Source: Mesorhizobium loti
Lineage (GTDB): Bacteria; Pseudomonadota; Alphaproteobacteria; Rhizobiales; Rhizobiaceae
DNA length: 54,933 bases
NCBI RefSeq assembly: GCF_003148495.1
Contig: NZ_QGGH01000024.1
Coordinates: 1-54,933, forward strand
Direction: 5' to 3'
Below, one piece after another: positions 7,217-16,008 of this stretch. Numbering within the stretch: position 1 is the first letter of the stretch; each line of letters begins with the position of its first letter. The translations under genes and the position numbers were made by a program. The notes under the pieces were generated by a model, which saw only the letters and a list, made by a program, of their open reading frames with translations, did no database searches and had not been told where the DNA came from.

Positions 7217-9283
7217 CTACGCCAGGCTTCCCTGCAGCACTGTCAGCTTGGCTTTCTTCGGCATGCGGGCGGTCAGCCATTCCAGCGCCTTGTCGTGCGG
7301 CATCGGGAAGGCGATGGAATAACCCTGCACCTGGTCGCAGCCGATCGCCATCAGCGACTCGAGCTCGGCCTCGGTTTCGGCGCCTTCGGCAACGATCGAG
7401 ATGCCAAGGCCACGCGCCAGCTCGGTGATGGCGCGCACGATCTTCGAATTGTCGCCATTCTCATGGATGTTCTGGACGAAGCGGCGGTCGATCTTCAGCC
7501 GGTCGATCTCGTTCGGGTTGACATGGCTGAGCGAGGCATAGCCGGTGCCGAAATCGTCGAGTTCGAGATGAACGCCGGCCGCCCTGATGTGGCGCAGCTT
7601 GGCGGCTATGCCCGTCTTCTCGTCGTCGAGAATGACGGATTCGACGATTTCCAGCGACAGTTTCTGCGGCGGTAGCCCGGCCTTTTCCAGCGTCTCAAAC
7701 AAAAACGCATCGAAATCGTGTTCGCGCAATTCGGTGCCGGAAACATTGACGGCAAGCCGCCCGAAGGCAATCCCGGCGCGGTTCCATTCGGCCGCCTCGT
7801 TGATCGCCTTGGTGATGACGATGCGGCCGATCTCGGGCATGAAGCCGCATTTCTCGGCGACCGGAATGAATTCGCCGGGCGGGATCATGCCGCGCTCGGC
7901 ATGGTTCCAGCGCACCAGCGCCTCGATGCCGCTGATCGTGCCGTTGGTCAGCGAAACCTGCGGCTGGAAATAGACCTGGAAGGCCCGCTCCGCGATGGCG
8001 ACCTTGATGTCGTGCTCGAGTTGCTTGCGATAGTCGAGTTCGCGGCGCAACTCTTCGGAGAAGAAGGAGAAGTTGCTGCCGCCCAGCTTCTTGGCGGAGT
8101 AGAGCGCCAGATCGGCGTGCACCAGCAGATCCTGCGCATTGTCGGCGTCGATCGGATAGACGGCGATGCCGGCGCTGGCGCCTGGTAGAATGGTCGTGCC
8201 CTGGAAGACGATCGGCTCGTTGATGTGCGCCAGGATGCGCCGCGCCAGCATGTTGATGTCTTCGGTGCCGCCGGCACCGCCGAGGATCATGACGAACTCG
8301 TCGCCGCCCAGCCGCACGCACAGATCCGACGCCCGGCAGGAATCGCGCATGCGCTGCGCCGTGACGACCAGCACATAGTCGCCGGCGGCGTGGCCGAGCG
8401 TATCGTTGATCTGCTTGAACCGGTCGAGGTCGAGCTGGACGACGGCAAGGCGCTCGCGGCGCCGGTGCGTGCCCTTGATCAGCGTGTCGAAATGGTCGGT
8501 CAGGAACGTGCGGTTGTGCAGGCCGGTGAGGCCGTCATGCACCGCGATGAAGGCCATGGAATTGCGCGCGTCGATCAGTTCATGCGTCTTGCGCAGGATG
8601 GCGTTCGACATCGGCCTGAAAATGAAGAGCGCCACCAGTATGATGACGCCGAGGGTGGCGTAGAACAATGTGCGGTGCAGGGCGAGCAGCTTCTCGGAGC
8701 GCTCGTCGGCATCGGCGCTGATGCGCTGGCCAAGCGCGGCATAGCCCGACAAGGTCGCATTGGCGACAGAGGCATCGAGATTAACGCGCTCGTCGCCACC
8801 TTTGTAGCCGCCATTGCCTGTGAATCGCGATTCATAGGCCGAGATCAGGCGGTCGCCATTGGCGATTAGCCCGACCGAGAAATAATCGAGGTGAAAAGGC
8901 TTGGCGAAAAGGACACTTTCGATCGACTTCGAGTCGAGCTTGGCCGGCGATTGCGGATCGGCTCCCGTCTGCTCGAGCAGCAGATCGTAGTTCGTCTCGA
9001 ACTCCGCCGTTGCCTGCTTGAGCGCGCTGACCAGCGCCGGCTGCTTGTCGCGCGAACCAGCAACCGTTGCACTGGCAAGGAAGACGATGCGCTGCGACAG
9101 CGTCTTTTGCGTGCTGACAATGTCGAGCAAGGTGTGGTTGTGCTGTTGGGTTGCCATCATCTGCTGCAGCAGGATGAAGGAGGCTATCACCATGGCCGCA
9201 ATAATTAGCAGGGCCAGCCAATAGCCAGCCTTGATCAGCAATATGAGCTTGCCTGAAACGGTTTGCACCGGCTGCTGCGACAT
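7217..9283 (-). CDS. Membrane-bound GGDEF-EAL cyclic-di-GMP signalling protein
   Basis: The 688-residue protein starts MSQQPVQTVSGK and has a transmembrane helix at about residues 18-40, a periplasmic helical sensor region containing STQKTLSQRIVFLA (similar to PilJ/type IV pilus sensor domains), and a second helix near residue 220. The GGDEF domain follows, with an intact RLGGDEF near residue 326. The EAL domain has EALVRW near residue 453 and VNVSGTEL, LEIVES and DDFGTGYASL. Both active sites look complete, so it could make or degrade c-di-GMP. The start at 9283 places the first helix correctly; longer frames upstream have no family match. The partner is unknown. Confidence 0.93.
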   Translation of the reverse strand: MSQQPVQTVSGKLILLIKAGYWLALLIIAAMVIASFILLQQMMATQQHNHTLLDIVSTQKTLSQRIVFLASATVAGSRDKQPALVSALKQATAEFETNYDLLLEQTGADPQSPAKLDSKSIESVLFAKPFHLDYFSVGLIANGDRLISAYESRFTGNGGYKGGDERVNLDASVANATLSGYAALGQRISADADERSEKLLALHRTLFYATLGVIILVALFIFRPMSNAILRKTHELIDARNSMAFIAVHDGLTGLHNRTFLTDHFDTLIKGTHRRRERLAVVQLDLDRFKQINDTLGHAAGDYVLVVTAQRMRDSCRASDLCVRLGGDEFVMILGGAGGTEDINMLARRILAHINEPIVFQGTTILPGASAGIAVYPIDADNAQDLLVHADLALYSAKKLGGSNFSFFSEELRRELDYRKQLEHDIKVAIAERAFQVYFQPQVSLTNGTISGIEALVRWNHAERGMIPPGEFIPVAEKCGFMPEIGRIVITKAINEAAEWNRAGIAFGRLAVNVSGTELREHDFDAFLFETLEKAGLPPQKLSLEIVESVILDDEKTGIAAKLRHIRAAGVHLELDDFGTGYASLSHVNPNEIDRLKIDRRFVQNIHENGDNSKIVRAITELARGLGISIVAEGAETEAELESLMAIGCDQVQGYSIAFPMPHDKALEWLTARMPKKAKLTVLQGSLA

Positions 9284-9601
9284 TTTCGGGGGCGGCCCTC
9301 TCGCCAACGGATTCCTGTATGAGCACCATTGAACTGCAAACGTTAACAGGACTGGAAATCGACAGCCGGCCGGCAAGGGGGAGCCGTGGAAAGATCGCGA
9401 AATGGTTATCGGCTCGTTTAGCGCTGTACCGACATTTGAGCGGTCGTTGGCCTGCCGCATTTGTCGTGGCCCCGCTTCTGCGGCCGTATGACAATCCACA
9501 TCGGGCCACATCGGGCCGCTTGCCACCGATCCGGTCGTTTTTGCGATGGATTTTTCGCGCGGACGAGACGACAGTCGGCCCACGTCAAACGAGGCTAGAT
9601 C
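9284..9601. other. 318-base divergent intergenic region
   Basis: This gap separates the c-di-GMP gene and kbl, which point away from each other, so it should hold both promoters. The only clear structure is a tandem 10-base duplication CCACATCGGG at 9496-9505 and 9506-9515. No gene or RNA was recognised. Confidence 0.5.
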
Positions 9602-10789
9602 ATGACCGCAGCATTCCTCTCCCACATCGACAGCGAGCTCGCGGGGCTCAAATCGGCAGGCCTCTACAAATCCGAACGGGTGATCTCTTCGACCCAGTCA
9701 GCCGAGATCGAGGTCGGCGGGCAGAAGGTGCTCAATTTCTGCGCCAACAACTATCTCGGCCTCGCCGACAGCGCCGACCTGCGGGCGGCGGCCAGCCAGG
9801 CGCTCGACCGCTATGGCTACGGCATGGCATCGGTGCGTTTCATCTGCGGCACGCAGGAGGAGCACAAGCAGCTCGAGGCGACGATTTCATCCTTCCTCGG
9901 CCTGGAAGACACCATCCTCTACGGCTCTTGCTTCGACGCCAATGGCGGCCTGTTCGAAACGTTGCTCGGTGAGGACGACGCGATCATTTCCGATGCGCTG
10001 AACCACGCCTCGATCATCGACGGCGTGCGGCTGTCGAAGGCCAAACGCTTCCGCTACGCCAACAACGACATGGCCGATCTCGAGGCGCGCCTGAAGGAAG
10101 CCAAGGACTGTCGCTTCCGGCTGATCGCCACCGATGGCGTGTTTTCGATGGATGGCATCATCGCTAACCTTCGGGGTGTCTGCGACCTCGCTGAGAAGTA
10201 CGACGCCATGGTGATGGTTGACGACAGCCATGCGGTCGGCTTCGTCGGCCGGAACGGCCGCGGCTCGGCCGAGCATTGCGGCGTCGAGGGCAGGGTCGAC
10301 ATCATCACCGGGACGCTCGGCAAGGCGCTCGGCGGCGCCTCCGGCGGTTACACCTCGGGCAAGAGCCAAGTGGTCGACTGGCTGCGCCAGCGCTCACGAC
10401 CCTATCTCTTCTCCAACACGCTCATGCCGGCGATTGCCGGCGCTTCGATCAAGGTGTTCGAACTGATCCGCAATGGCGACGCCTTGCGCGAGCGCCTCTA
10501 TGCCAATGCGGCGCGGTTCCGGTCGCAGATGGGCAAGCTCGGCTTCACGCTGGCCGGCGCCGACCATCCGATCATTCCGGTGATGCTGGGCGATGCCAGC
10601 CTGGCGCAGGAGATGGCCGCGCGCATGCTGAAGCGCGGCATCTACGTCATCGGCTTTTCTTTCCCGGTGGTGCCGAAGGGCCAGGCGCGCATCCGCACCC
10701 AGATGTCGGCGGCGCATTCCAGCGCCGACATCGACCGCGCGGTGGAAGCGTTTGCCGCCGTCGGGCGCGAACTCGGGGTCATTTCCTGA
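9602..10789 (+). CDS. kbl: Glycine C-acetyltransferase (2-amino-3-ketobutyrate CoA ligase)
   Basis: The 395-residue PLP enzyme cleaves 2-amino-3-ketobutyrate with CoA into glycine and acetyl-CoA, the second step of threonine breakdown. It has the alpha-oxoamine synthase pattern: FCANNYLGLA, YGYGMASVRFICGTQ, DDSHAVGFVG with the PLP-binding Asp, and the PLP lysine Lys241 in TLGKALGGASGG. The length equals that of known Kbl proteins. The next gene, tdh, makes its substrate and starts 52 bases downstream, so the two form an operon. The start has a GAGG about 8 bases upstream. Confidence 0.96.
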   Translation: MTAAFLSHIDSELAGLKSAGLYKSERVISSTQSAEIEVGGQKVLNFCANNYLGLADSADLRAAASQALDRYGYGMASVRFICGTQEEHKQLEATISSFLGLEDTILYGSCFDANGGLFETLLGEDDAIISDALNHASIIDGVRLSKAKRFRYANNDMADLEARLKEAKDCRFRLIATDGVFSMDGIIANLRGVCDLAEKYDAMVMVDDSHAVGFVGRNGRGSAEHCGVEGRVDIITGTLGKALGGASGGYTSGKSQVVDWLRQRSRPYLFSNTLMPAIAGASIKVFELIRNGDALRERLYANAARFRSQMGKLGFTLAGADHPIIPVMLGDASLAQEMAARMLKRGIYVIGFSFPVVPKGQARIRTQMSAAHSSADIDRAVEAFAAVGRELGVIS

Positions 10790-10841
10790 AAGGCCGGAAT
10801 CGAAAAGCGACTCCGGATCAAGAGATTCAAGGGACAAACGC

Positions 10842-11876
10842 ATGTCGAACATGATGAAGGCGCTGGTGAAGGCCAAGGCCGAACCGGGCATCTGGATGGA
10901 AGAGGTGCCGGTGCCGGAAATCGGCCCCAACGACGTGCTGATCAAGATCAAGAAGACGGCAATCTGCGGCACTGACGTCCATATCTACAATTGGGACCAG
11001 TGGGCGCAAAAGACGGTGCCGGTGCCAATGGTCACCGGCCACGAATTTGTCGGAACCGTTGCCGATTTCGGCGCCGCGGTCACCGAATACAAGGTCGGCC
11101 AGCGCGTGTCGGGCGAAGGCCACATCGTCTGCGGTCATTGCCGCAACTGCCGTGCGGGCAGGGGGCATCTGTGCCGCAACACCCTCGGCGTCGGCGTCAA
11201 CCGTCCCGGCGCTTTCGGCGAGTATCTGGCGATCCCGCAACATAATGTTGTGCCGATCCCCGACGATGTGCCGGACGAGATCGCCGCGATTTTCGATCCC
11301 TTGGGCAATGCGGTTCACACCGCATTGTCCTTCGATCTGGTCGGCGAGGATGTGCTGGTCACCGGTGCCGGGCCGATCGGCATCATGGGCGCGCTCGTCG
11401 CGCAATGCGTCGGCGCGCGAAAAGTGGTCATCACCGACATCAACCCGGTGCGGCTGGCGCTGGCGAAAAAGCTCGGCGTCCAGCATGTCGTCGACGCCTC
11501 CAAGGAAAAGCTGCGCGAAATCATGCCAGCGCTCGGCATGACCGAAGGCTTTGATGTCGGCCTTGAAATGTCGGGCGCTGCACCTGCCTTCCGCGACATG
11601 ATCGACACCATGAACAATGGCGGCAAGATCGCCATTCTGGGTATCGCGCCGACCGGCTTCGAGATCGACTGGAACAAGGTCATCTTCAAGATGCTGCATC
11701 TCAAGGGCATCTACGGCCGTGAGATGTTCGAGACCTGGTACAAGATGATCGCGCTGGTGCAGGGGCCGCTCGATGTTTCCGGGCTTATCACGCACCGGAT
11801 CGGCATCGACGATTTCCAGGCCGGCTTCGATGCGATGCGCAGCGGCAGTTCCGGCAAGGTGGTGATGGACTGGTAG
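10842..11876 (+). CDS. tdh: L-threonine 3-dehydrogenase
   Basis: This 344-residue zinc alcohol dehydrogenase family enzyme oxidises L-threonine to 2-amino-3-ketobutyrate with NAD+. Visible motifs are the catalytic zinc site CGTDVHIYNWD and GHEFVG, the structural zinc site CGHCRNCRAGRGHLC with four cysteines, and the NAD-binding stretch VTGAGPIGIMGALVAQ. The start at 10842 gives the family N-terminus MSNMMKALVKAK; an earlier in-frame ATG overlaps the end of kbl and is not conserved-looking. It works with Kbl upstream to turn threonine into glycine and acetyl-CoA. Confidence 0.96.
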   Translation: MSNMMKALVKAKAEPGIWMEEVPVPEIGPNDVLIKIKKTAICGTDVHIYNWDQWAQKTVPVPMVTGHEFVGTVADFGAAVTEYKVGQRVSGEGHIVCGHCRNCRAGRGHLCRNTLGVGVNRPGAFGEYLAIPQHNVVPIPDDVPDEIAAIFDPLGNAVHTALSFDLVGEDVLVTGAGPIGIMGALVAQCVGARKVVITDINPVRLALAKKLGVQHVVDASKEKLREIMPALGMTEGFDVGLEMSGAAPAFRDMIDTMNNGGKIAILGIAPTGFEIDWNKVIFKMLHLKGIYGREMFETWYKMIALVQGPLDVSGLITHRIGIDDFQAGFDAMRSGSSGKVVMDW

Positions 11877-11934
11877 GCGCCTAATAAGAGGCGTTGCGCT
11901 GTCCCGCTAATATGTCGGCATTTCTGTTCCCGAC

Positions 11935-12402
11935 CTAGCCTTTGCCCAACGCAGCCTGCAGCGCCGCCAGTCCGTTCGCGATCGCTTCGCGTTCGCTGAC
12001 GCTCAGTTTCGCCAGCAACTCCCGCTCGAACGCCTTCGCCAGCGGCACCATTTCGCGATAGGCGGCAAGCCCGGCCTTGGTCAGCGCCAGATGCTCGACC
12101 CGGCGATCATTCTCATCTGGTGTCCGCGTGAGCCAGCGCCGCCGTTCGAGTTCAGCAACAGCGCGCGACACCTTGGTCTTGTGCATTGCCGATTGCTCGC
12201 CGATTGCAGACGCCGTCATTGTTCCATGCTGCCCAAGCCCGGAAAGGGTGCGCCATTCCGGCCGCGTCAGGCCATGGCTGTCCTTGTATATTCGCGAGAA
12301 TTCGCGGCTGACGGCGTCGGCAAGCCGGTAGAGCCGGTAGGGCAGGAAATTCTCCAGATTGAGAATTTCAGGCTCGTCGGACGCTTCGCTCTTGATCGCC
12401 AT
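11935..12402 (-). CDS. MarR-family regulator, probably of the homogentisate operon
   Basis: The 155-residue protein contains GLTRPEWRTLSGLGQHG, the helix-turn-helix TASAIGEQSAMHKTKVSRAVAELERRRWLTR, and the wing PDENDRRVEHLALT, all MarR hallmarks. It is divergent from hmgA with 87 bases between the starts. Regulators placed this way usually repress the neighbouring aromatic catabolic genes, with the substrate as inducer. Two copies of a 10-base repeat lie in the shared gap. The regulatory target is inferred from position only. Confidence 0.86.
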   Translation of the reverse strand: MAIKSEASDEPEILNLENFLPYRLYRLADAVSREFSRIYKDSHGLTRPEWRTLSGLGQHGTMTASAIGEQSAMHKTKVSRAVAELERRRWLTRTPDENDRRVEHLALTKAGLAAYREMVPLAKAFERELLAKLSVSEREAIANGLAALQAALGKG

Positions 12403-12419
12403 TTTTCAAAGTCGCCATT

Positions 12420-12444
12420 GATGGTTACATTTTCGATGGTTACA
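12420..12444. promoter_or_regulatory. Candidate MarR operator upstream of hmgA
   Basis: GATGGTTACA occurs at 12420-12429 and again exactly at 12435-12444, a 15-base offset, within the 87-base gap between the MarR gene and hmgA. Its place between divergent starts makes it the best operator candidate. Binding is not shown. Confidence 0.45.
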
Positions 12445-12489
12445 AATGAAACCAGTTTGGTCAATTGAGATCCATTCCGGGAGGAAGCA

Positions 12490-13803
12490 ATGGCCTTTTC
12501 CTACATGCCGGGTTTCGGCAACGATTTCGAAACCGAAACACTGCCCGGCTCGCTGCCGCAGGGGCGAAACTCGCCGCAGCGGCCGGCCTATGGGCTCTAT
12601 GCCGAGCAGCTTTCCGGCTCGCCCTTCACCGCCCCGCGCGGCACCAATGAGCGTTCCTGGCTTTACCGGATCCGGCCGAGCGTCAAGCACACCGGCCGCT
12701 TCAAGGCGGCGAACTATCCCTTGTGGAAGAGCGCGCCCAATGTCGGCGACCACGAGCTGGCGCTTGGCCAATACCGCTGGAATCCGGTGCCGATGCCGAA
12801 GGAGCCGACCGATTTCATCGCCGGCGTGCGTAGCATCACCACATCAGGCGATGTGCTTGGCCAGACGGGCATGGCAGCGCACGTCTATGTCGCCAACCGC
12901 TCGATGGTCGACGATCATTTCTTCAATGCCGACGGCGAGTTGCTGGTCGTGCCGCAGGTCGGCGCTTTGCGCTTCGTCACCGAGATGGGCGTCATCGAAT
13001 TGAGGCCCGGCGAGATTGCCGTGCTGCCGCGTGGTCTGGTCTTCAAGGTCGAGTTGATCGATGCCGAAGTGCGCGGCTATGTCTGCGAAAACTACGGCGC
13101 CAAGCTGACGCTGCCGGATCGCGGCCCGATCGGCGCCAACTGCCTGGCCAACCCGCGCGATTTCAAGACGCCTTGCGCCTGGTTCGAGGAGAAGGAAACG
13201 CCTTGCCGGCTGACGGTGAAATGGTGCGGCAATTTCCATGTCACCGAGATCGGCCATTCGCCGCTGGATGTCGTCGCCTGGCACGGCAACTACGCGCCCT
13301 ACAAATATGATCTGGCGACGTTTTCGCCGGTCGGAGCGCTGCTGTTCGACCATCCGGATCCGTCGATCTTCACGGTGCTGACGGCGCCGAGTGGCGAGGA
13401 GGGTACCGCCAACATCGACTTCGTCATCTTCCCACCGCGCTGGCTGGTGGCCGAAGATACGTTCCGGCCGCCCTGGTACCACCGCAACATCATGAGCGAG
13501 TTCATGGGCCTGATCCACGGCCAGTACGACGCCAAGGAAGAGGGTTTTGTGCCCGGCGGCATCAGCCTGCACAATCTGATGCTGGCCCATGGGCCGGATG
13601 CGCCTGGCTTCGAAAAAGCCTCGCGCGCGGACCTGAAACCGGTCAAGCTCGACAACACCATGGCCTTCATGTTCGAGACCCGCTACCCGCAGATGCTGAC
13701 CCGCTACGGCGCCGAACTGGAAACCCGGCAGGACAATTACATCGACTGCTGGGCGGACCTGAAGAAGCGCTTCAACGGCACGCCCGAGGGCGACTGGTCT
13801 TGA
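12490..13803 (+). CDS. hmgA: Homogentisate 1,2-dioxygenase
   Basis: The 437-residue enzyme opens the aromatic ring of homogentisate to maleylacetoacetate in phenylalanine and tyrosine breakdown. It starts with the family pattern YMPGFGNDFETE. The iron ligands are His331 and Glu337 in PPWYHRNIMSEFMGLIHG and His367 in NLMLAHGPD, corresponding to the three ligands of human HGD. GGAGGAAG just upstream supports the start. It is the first gene of a rightward operon and slightly overlaps the next gene. Confidence 0.98.
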   Translation: MAFSYMPGFGNDFETETLPGSLPQGRNSPQRPAYGLYAEQLSGSPFTAPRGTNERSWLYRIRPSVKHTGRFKAANYPLWKSAPNVGDHELALGQYRWNPVPMPKEPTDFIAGVRSITTSGDVLGQTGMAAHVYVANRSMVDDHFFNADGELLVVPQVGALRFVTEMGVIELRPGEIAVLPRGLVFKVELIDAEVRGYVCENYGAKLTLPDRGPIGANCLANPRDFKTPCAWFEEKETPCRLTVKWCGNFHVTEIGHSPLDVVAWHGNYAPYKYDLATFSPVGALLFDHPDPSIFTVLTAPSGEEGTANIDFVIFPPRWLVAEDTFRPPWYHRNIMSEFMGLIHGQYDAKEEGFVPGGISLHNLMLAHGPDAPGFEKASRADLKPVKLDNTMAFMFETRYPQMLTRYGAELETRQDNYIDCWADLKKRFNGTPEGDWS

Positions 13804-14702
13804 GCACAGAGCCAATGCCGGATCGGCTGGTGATTTTGGGTTCGAAGGGCGGCCCGGCGCTGCGGCCAGGTGGCCCATGGCCGAGTTCGTCGCTGCTGGA
13901 GATCGGCGGCCGCAGCATCGTCGTCGACTGCGGACTTGGCGTGACGCGTGGTCTGGTCGATGCCGGTATCAGCCTGAAGGCGCTCGACCTGATCTTCATC
14001 ACGCATTTGCATTCCGACCATGTGCTGGAACTGGGGCCGCTGATCCACACCGCGTGGACAGCGGGCTTGGCGACGCCCGTCGGCGTGTTCGGTCCGCCCG
14101 GCACGGGTCATTACTGGCGGCGTTTTTGCCAGGCGATGGAGTTCGACATCGAGATCCGGATCGTCGATGAGGGCCGGCCGGATATTCGTGAGCTGGTTTC
14201 GATCGTCGAATTCGGCGAAGGCCAGGTGGTCGAACAAGGCGGCTTGACGGTTTCGGCGCTGCGCGTCGAGCATCCGCCGGTGACCGACTGTTTTGCGCTG
14301 CGCTTCGAATACGCGGGCAAAAGCGTGGTGTTCTCCGCCGATACGGCCTTCTATCCGCCGCTCGCCGATTTTGCCCGGGGCGCCGATATCCTGGCCCACG
14401 AAGCCATGCTGGAAGAAGGCATCGAGCGGCTGGTGGCCAAGACCGGCAATGGCGCGCGGCTGAAAGAGCATCTGCTCGCCAGCCACAGCTTTGCCGAAGA
14501 GGCCGGCAGCATCGCCAGCGATGCCGGCGTCAAGAGACTGGTGCTCAATCATCTCATTCCTGCCGACGACGCCCAGATCGGCGAGGCCGACTGGATCGCC
14601 GCTGTCAGGAAAACATGGGCCGGCGGCTTGACGATCGCCCGCGACGGCCTTGTTGTGGAATTAAGCAGCGCCAAAGCTGCAGCAGGAGAGGAAACCGCAT
14701 GA
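13800..14702 (+). CDS. Metallo-beta-lactamase-fold hydrolase in the homogentisate operon
   Basis: The 300-residue protein has the metal-binding motif ITHLHSDHVLELGPL, a later FSADTAFYPP with a metal Asp, and a terminal histidine in VLNHLIPADD. This is the arrangement of RNase Z/AtsA-like MBL hydrolases. The start is either TTG at 13800, overlapping the hmgA stop with GAGG upstream, or ATG at 13815. It overlaps the following fumarylacetoacetase-family gene by ATGA, so it is tightly coupled to homogentisate breakdown. Its substrate is unknown. Maleylacetoacetate isomerase, expected in this pathway, is absent here, but nothing in the sequence shows that this protein replaces it. Confidence 0.85.
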   Translation: MSTEPMPDRLVILGSKGGPALRPGGPWPSSSLLEIGGRSIVVDCGLGVTRGLVDAGISLKALDLIFITHLHSDHVLELGPLIHTAWTAGLATPVGVFGPPGTGHYWRRFCQAMEFDIEIRIVDEGRPDIRELVSIVEFGEGQVVEQGGLTVSALRVEHPPVTDCFALRFEYAGKSVVFSADTAFYPPLADFARGADILAHEAMLEEGIERLVAKTGNGARLKEHLLASHSFAEEAGSIASDAGVKRLVLNHLIPADDAQIGEADWIAAVRKTWAGGLTIARDGLVVELSSAKAAAGEETA

Positions 14703-15712
14703 AGCTTGCCACATTGAAGGACGGGACGCGCGACGGAAAACTCGTCGTCGTCTCGCGTGACCTGACACGCTTCACCGACGCCTCGTTCCTGGTGCGCACG
14801 TTGCAGGCGGCGCTCGACGACTGGCGGCGCATCGCCCCGCATCTCGCGACGATAGCGGAATCGCTGGAGAACAATGCGATGCCGGCGGAGCGCTTCCACG
14901 AGCATGACGCCCATTCGCCGCTGCCGCGCGCCTATCAATGGGCCGATGGCTCGGCATATGTGAACCATGTCGAGCTGGTGCGCAAAGCGCGCGGGGCCGA
15001 GATGCCGGCGAGCTTCTGGACCGACCCGCTCATCTACCAGGGCGGCTCGGACGCCTTCATTCCACCGCGCGACCCGATCCGCATGCCTGACGAAGCCTTC
15101 GGCATCGACATGGAAGGAGAAGTTGCTGTCATTGTCGACGATGTGCCGATGGGCGCCAGCCTCGAAGAGGCAAAGGCAGCGATCCGACTGGTCATGCTGG
15201 TCAACGACGTCACGTTGCGCGCGCTCACGGGGCCGGAACTCGCCAAGGGATTCGGCTTCTTTCAGTCAAAACCGTCCTCGGCGTTTTCGCCTGTCGCGGT
15301 GACGCCGGACGAACTGGGCAATGCCTGGGATGGCGGCAAGGTCAGCCTGCCGCTGCTGGCCGATCTCAACGGCAAGCCGTTCGGTCGCGCCAATGCCGGT
15401 ATCGACATGACCTTCGATTTCCCGGCGCTGATCGTTCACGCGGCAAGGACACGGCCATTGGCCGCCGGCACGATCATCGGTTCCGGCACCGTCTCCAACA
15501 AGCTCGACGGCGGGCCGGGCAAACCCGTCTCGGCTGGCGGCGCCGGCTATTCCTGCGTCGCCGAACTGCGCATGATCGAGACCATTGTGTCAGGCGAGCC
15601 CAAGACGCCGTTCCTGCGCTTCGGCGACACGGTGCGCATCGAGATGAAGGACAAAGCTGGGCATTCGATCTTCGGCGCCATCGAACAGAAGGTCGAGAAA
15701 TACGAGAGGTAA
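14699..15712 (+). CDS. Fumarylacetoacetate hydrolase family protein
   Basis: The 337-residue protein begins MKLATLKDGTRDGKLVVVSRD and has the FAH catalytic domain: an acidic metal site DMEGEVAVIVDDVP, VMLVNDVTLR, and the C-terminal GTIIGSGTVSN and FLRFGDTVRIEM. The family hydrolyses carbon-carbon bonds of beta-diketo acids. Next to hmgA the likely reaction is fumarylacetoacetate to fumarate and acetoacetate, the last step of tyrosine breakdown. AGGAGAGG precedes the ATG, which overlaps the upstream stop by 4 bases. The exact substrate is inferred from context. Confidence 0.9.
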   Translation: MKLATLKDGTRDGKLVVVSRDLTRFTDASFLVRTLQAALDDWRRIAPHLATIAESLENNAMPAERFHEHDAHSPLPRAYQWADGSAYVNHVELVRKARGAEMPASFWTDPLIYQGGSDAFIPPRDPIRMPDEAFGIDMEGEVAVIVDDVPMGASLEEAKAAIRLVMLVNDVTLRALTGPELAKGFGFFQSKPSSAFSPVAVTPDELGNAWDGGKVSLPLLADLNGKPFGRANAGIDMTFDFPALIVHAARTRPLAAGTIIGSGTVSNKLDGGPGKPVSAGGAGYSCVAELRMIETIVSGEPKTPFLRFGDTVRIEMKDKAGHSIFGAIEQKVEKYER

Positions 15713-15716
15713 GGGA

Positions 15717-16004
15717 ATGGCGGGGGACTATCTGCTGGCCGGTGTCTGGGCACTCGCCATACTGGCCGCGTTCATCCAGGCGATCCGGCTGAGTTACCGC
15801 ATCGAGGCGCGCTCGCCTGACCTGACCAACCGCAGCGGCTTTCCGCGCAAGGCGATGATGTTCCACACCATCACCAACATGAACGTCGCGCGGGATGAGG
15901 AGACGCAAGCCATGCGGCGACGCATGAACGGGCTGCTGTTGATCGTTCTTGCCGGATTCGCGATTGTGGGAGCAGGCTTGCATATGGTGCGGGCAGGGGG
16001 ATGA
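15717..16004 (+). CDS. Small membrane protein, function unknown
   Basis: The 95-residue protein has two hydrophobic segments, YLLAGVWALAILAAFIQAI near the N-terminus and LLLIVLAGFAIVGAGLHMV near the C-terminus, with a basic central loop. GAGAGGTAAGGGA precedes the ATG and only 4 bases separate it from the upstream gene, so it is part of the hmgA operon. I do not recognise a family. Confidence 0.7.
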   Translation: MAGDYLLAGVWALAILAAFIQAIRLSYRIEARSPDLTNRSGFPRKAMMFHTITNMNVARDEETQAMRRRMNGLLLIVLAGFAIVGAGLHMVRAGG

Positions 16005-16008
16005 TCTC

